Assembly: GCF_002277955.1 (NCBI RefSeq)
Contig: NZ_CP018477.1
Coordinates: 3,927,206 to 3,991,205 of the forward strand
Origin: Thermogutta terrifontis
GTDB taxonomy: Bacteria; Planctomycetota; Planctomycetia; Pirellulales; Thermoguttaceae
Reading direction: 5' to 3'
Length of the DNA: 64,000 bases
Positions 63,201 to 64,000 of this stretch are shown piece after piece. The translations under genes were made by a program, and so were the position numbers. The notes below the pieces were generated by a model. That model had not been told where the DNA came from and did no database searches. It was given only the letters and a program-made list of their open reading frames with translations. The number at the start of each line of letters is the position of its first letter. The stretch's first letter is position 1.

Positions 63201-64000
63201 CGGGAGAAGACGGTATTTGTGCCAGCGTGCTCTAAGGCTGCCGAATAGTCGCGATCGGTGAAAAATTCGATTTCCAGCGGATAGAGTGCCTCAATCAAAG
63301 CGGTCGCGGAGTGCGGTCGTCGTTCGGGAATCCGAGCGAGGAGGCTCCGCAGCAGCCGAACGAGTTCGCGAGGTAGTGTGCCACGCACAGTCTGTGCGGC
63401 CGGAAGACGCCAGGTACGGTGCAGTGCCACCAGTTCATCTAAAGTCTTCGCATTGGTGGGTCGTCGACCACAGAGCATTTCGTAAAGGATTACTCCCAAA
63501 CTGAAAAGGTCGGACCGCGCGTCCGGCCTCCCGTCCATGGTCCACCACTCGGGTGCGATGTAATTAAGTGTCCCGGCAATGAGGCGCCGGCGACCTTGGA
63601 TCTCGCTCTGGCGAACACAGAAGCCAAGGTCGATGAGCGTCACATGATAATCGGAATTGACGATAATGTTCTCCGGTTTAAGGTCGGCGTGAATCCATCC
63701 CGCTGCATGGAGAGCTGCCAGCCCCTCGGCAATCTGGCGTGTCAGCCAAAGGGCCTCAGCCGTTGGAAGAGGAGAACGCTGGCGGAGCAAGTCTCTCAAA
63801 GAGACGCCTTCCAGCCAGGGCATCACAACGTACTGAGGCGGGTGACGCAACTGCCATGCAAGTACCGGCACAATATGGGGATGAGTCACCATCCGTGCAA
63901 CTTCGACCTCCCGGGCGAGAATTCGCTGGGCAATCGAAGAATCGAAACACTCGGGACGGATTGTTTTGACGGCGTATTGGGGTGGTGACCCCGGTGAAGC
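63191..64000 (-). CDS. Serine/threonine protein kinase, 5' end cut by window
   Basis: The last 269 residues of a Hanks-type kinase. The frame is open to the window edge and the N-lobe is visible: YAVKTIRPE has the ATP-binding Lys and AREVEVARMV the helix-C Glu. The catalytic loop is WIHADLKPENI (HAD in place of HRD), the metal loop is IDLGF (DLG for DFG), and TLNYIAPEWW is the activation-segment APE. The final 35 residues after the kinase core contain no extra domain or membrane helix. Upstream sequence may hold a sensor or FHA domain. The internal ATG at 63892 is not the true start. Confidence 0.88.
   Translation of the reverse strand, partial: ASPGSPPQYAVKTIRPECFDSSIAQRILAREVEVARMVTHPHIVPVLAWQLRHPPQYVVMPWLEGVSLRDLLRQRSPLPTAEALWLTRQIAEGLAALHAAGWIHADLKPENIIVNSDYHVTLIDLGFCVRQSEIQGRRRLIAGTLNYIAPEWWTMDGRPDARSDLFSLGVILYEMLCGRRPTNAKTLDELVALHRTWRLPAAQTVRGTLPRELVRLLRSLLARIPERRPHSATALIEALYPLEIEFFTDRDYSAALEHAGTNTVFSRHC

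Noticed and set aside
1-64000. tRNA, rRNA, CRISPR, transposase or prophage genes
   Set aside because: I looked for T-loop sequences, regularly spaced direct repeats and DDE transposase or integrase motifs in the translations and found none that I could support.

Overview
The window reads as chromosomal DNA of a planctomycete, most likely a Thermogutta- or Pirellula-like member. This is inferred from gene content and not from any database comparison. The evidence is a moderately GC-rich sequence with many ATG, GTG and TTG starts and wide gene-poor spacers. Tat- or Sec-exported carbohydrate-active proteins, a sulfatase and a DUF4832 protein sit beside a eukaryote-type (type B) isoleucyl-tRNA synthetase. 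There are also EF-hand, LysM and Flp-pilin proteins and a protein kinase. I see no tRNA, rRNA, CRISPR array, insertion sequence or prophage. Both ends cut through genes: a beta-helix protein on the left and a serine/threonine kinase on the right.

Layout. 1-2.5 kb: export-linked carbohydrate enzymes (beta-helix protein, GH5-like hydrolase). 2.8-13.9 kb: CheX-like phosphatase, then miaB, glnE, ybeY, a CNNM/CorC transporter-like protein, a nitrilase-family amidase coupled to a cysteine-less thioredoxin-fold protein, and an SRAP abasic-site protein. 14-20.8 kb: a one-carbon/methyl-transfer cluster with separate pterin-binding and homocysteine methyltransferase proteins (units normally fused in MetH), two UroD/MtaA-type methyltransferases, a DUF1638 protein and an iron-type alcohol dehydrogenase with altered ligands. 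No corrinoid carrier protein is present in the window. 20.8-37 kb: housekeeping and regulation (Nudix, NagB-like, truB, htrA, cdsA, PPP phosphatase, dus, a duplicated TolC-like protein, purC, csrA, yjbQ, a PAS-GAF-pseudoreceiver protein). 37-54.7 kb: U32 protease, sulfatase, Tat-exported deacetylase-like protein, hyperacidic protein, purine nucleoside phosphorylase, ileS, LysM protein, glycerate 2-kinase, DUF4832 protein and cysteine desulfurase. 54.8-58.2 kb: a minus-strand three-gene cassette that I judge the best candidate for an undescribed system. It encodes a 73-residue membrane protein, a kinase-like/methyltransferase fusion and a five-helix membrane hydrolase of the alkaline phosphatase superfamily. 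58.6-64 kb: EF-hand protein, secreted NPF-motif protein, Flp-like pilin, a CheV-Hpt fusion and the truncated kinase.

The most unusual non-coding signal is a dispersed palindromic element with core TTCATGAATTGCCC. Five clear copies and one degenerate copy lie in or at the edge of spacers, and all have the same orientation. One copy sits at the centre of a 52-base interrupted palindrome. These look like REP/MITE-type elements or binding sites of an unknown regulator.
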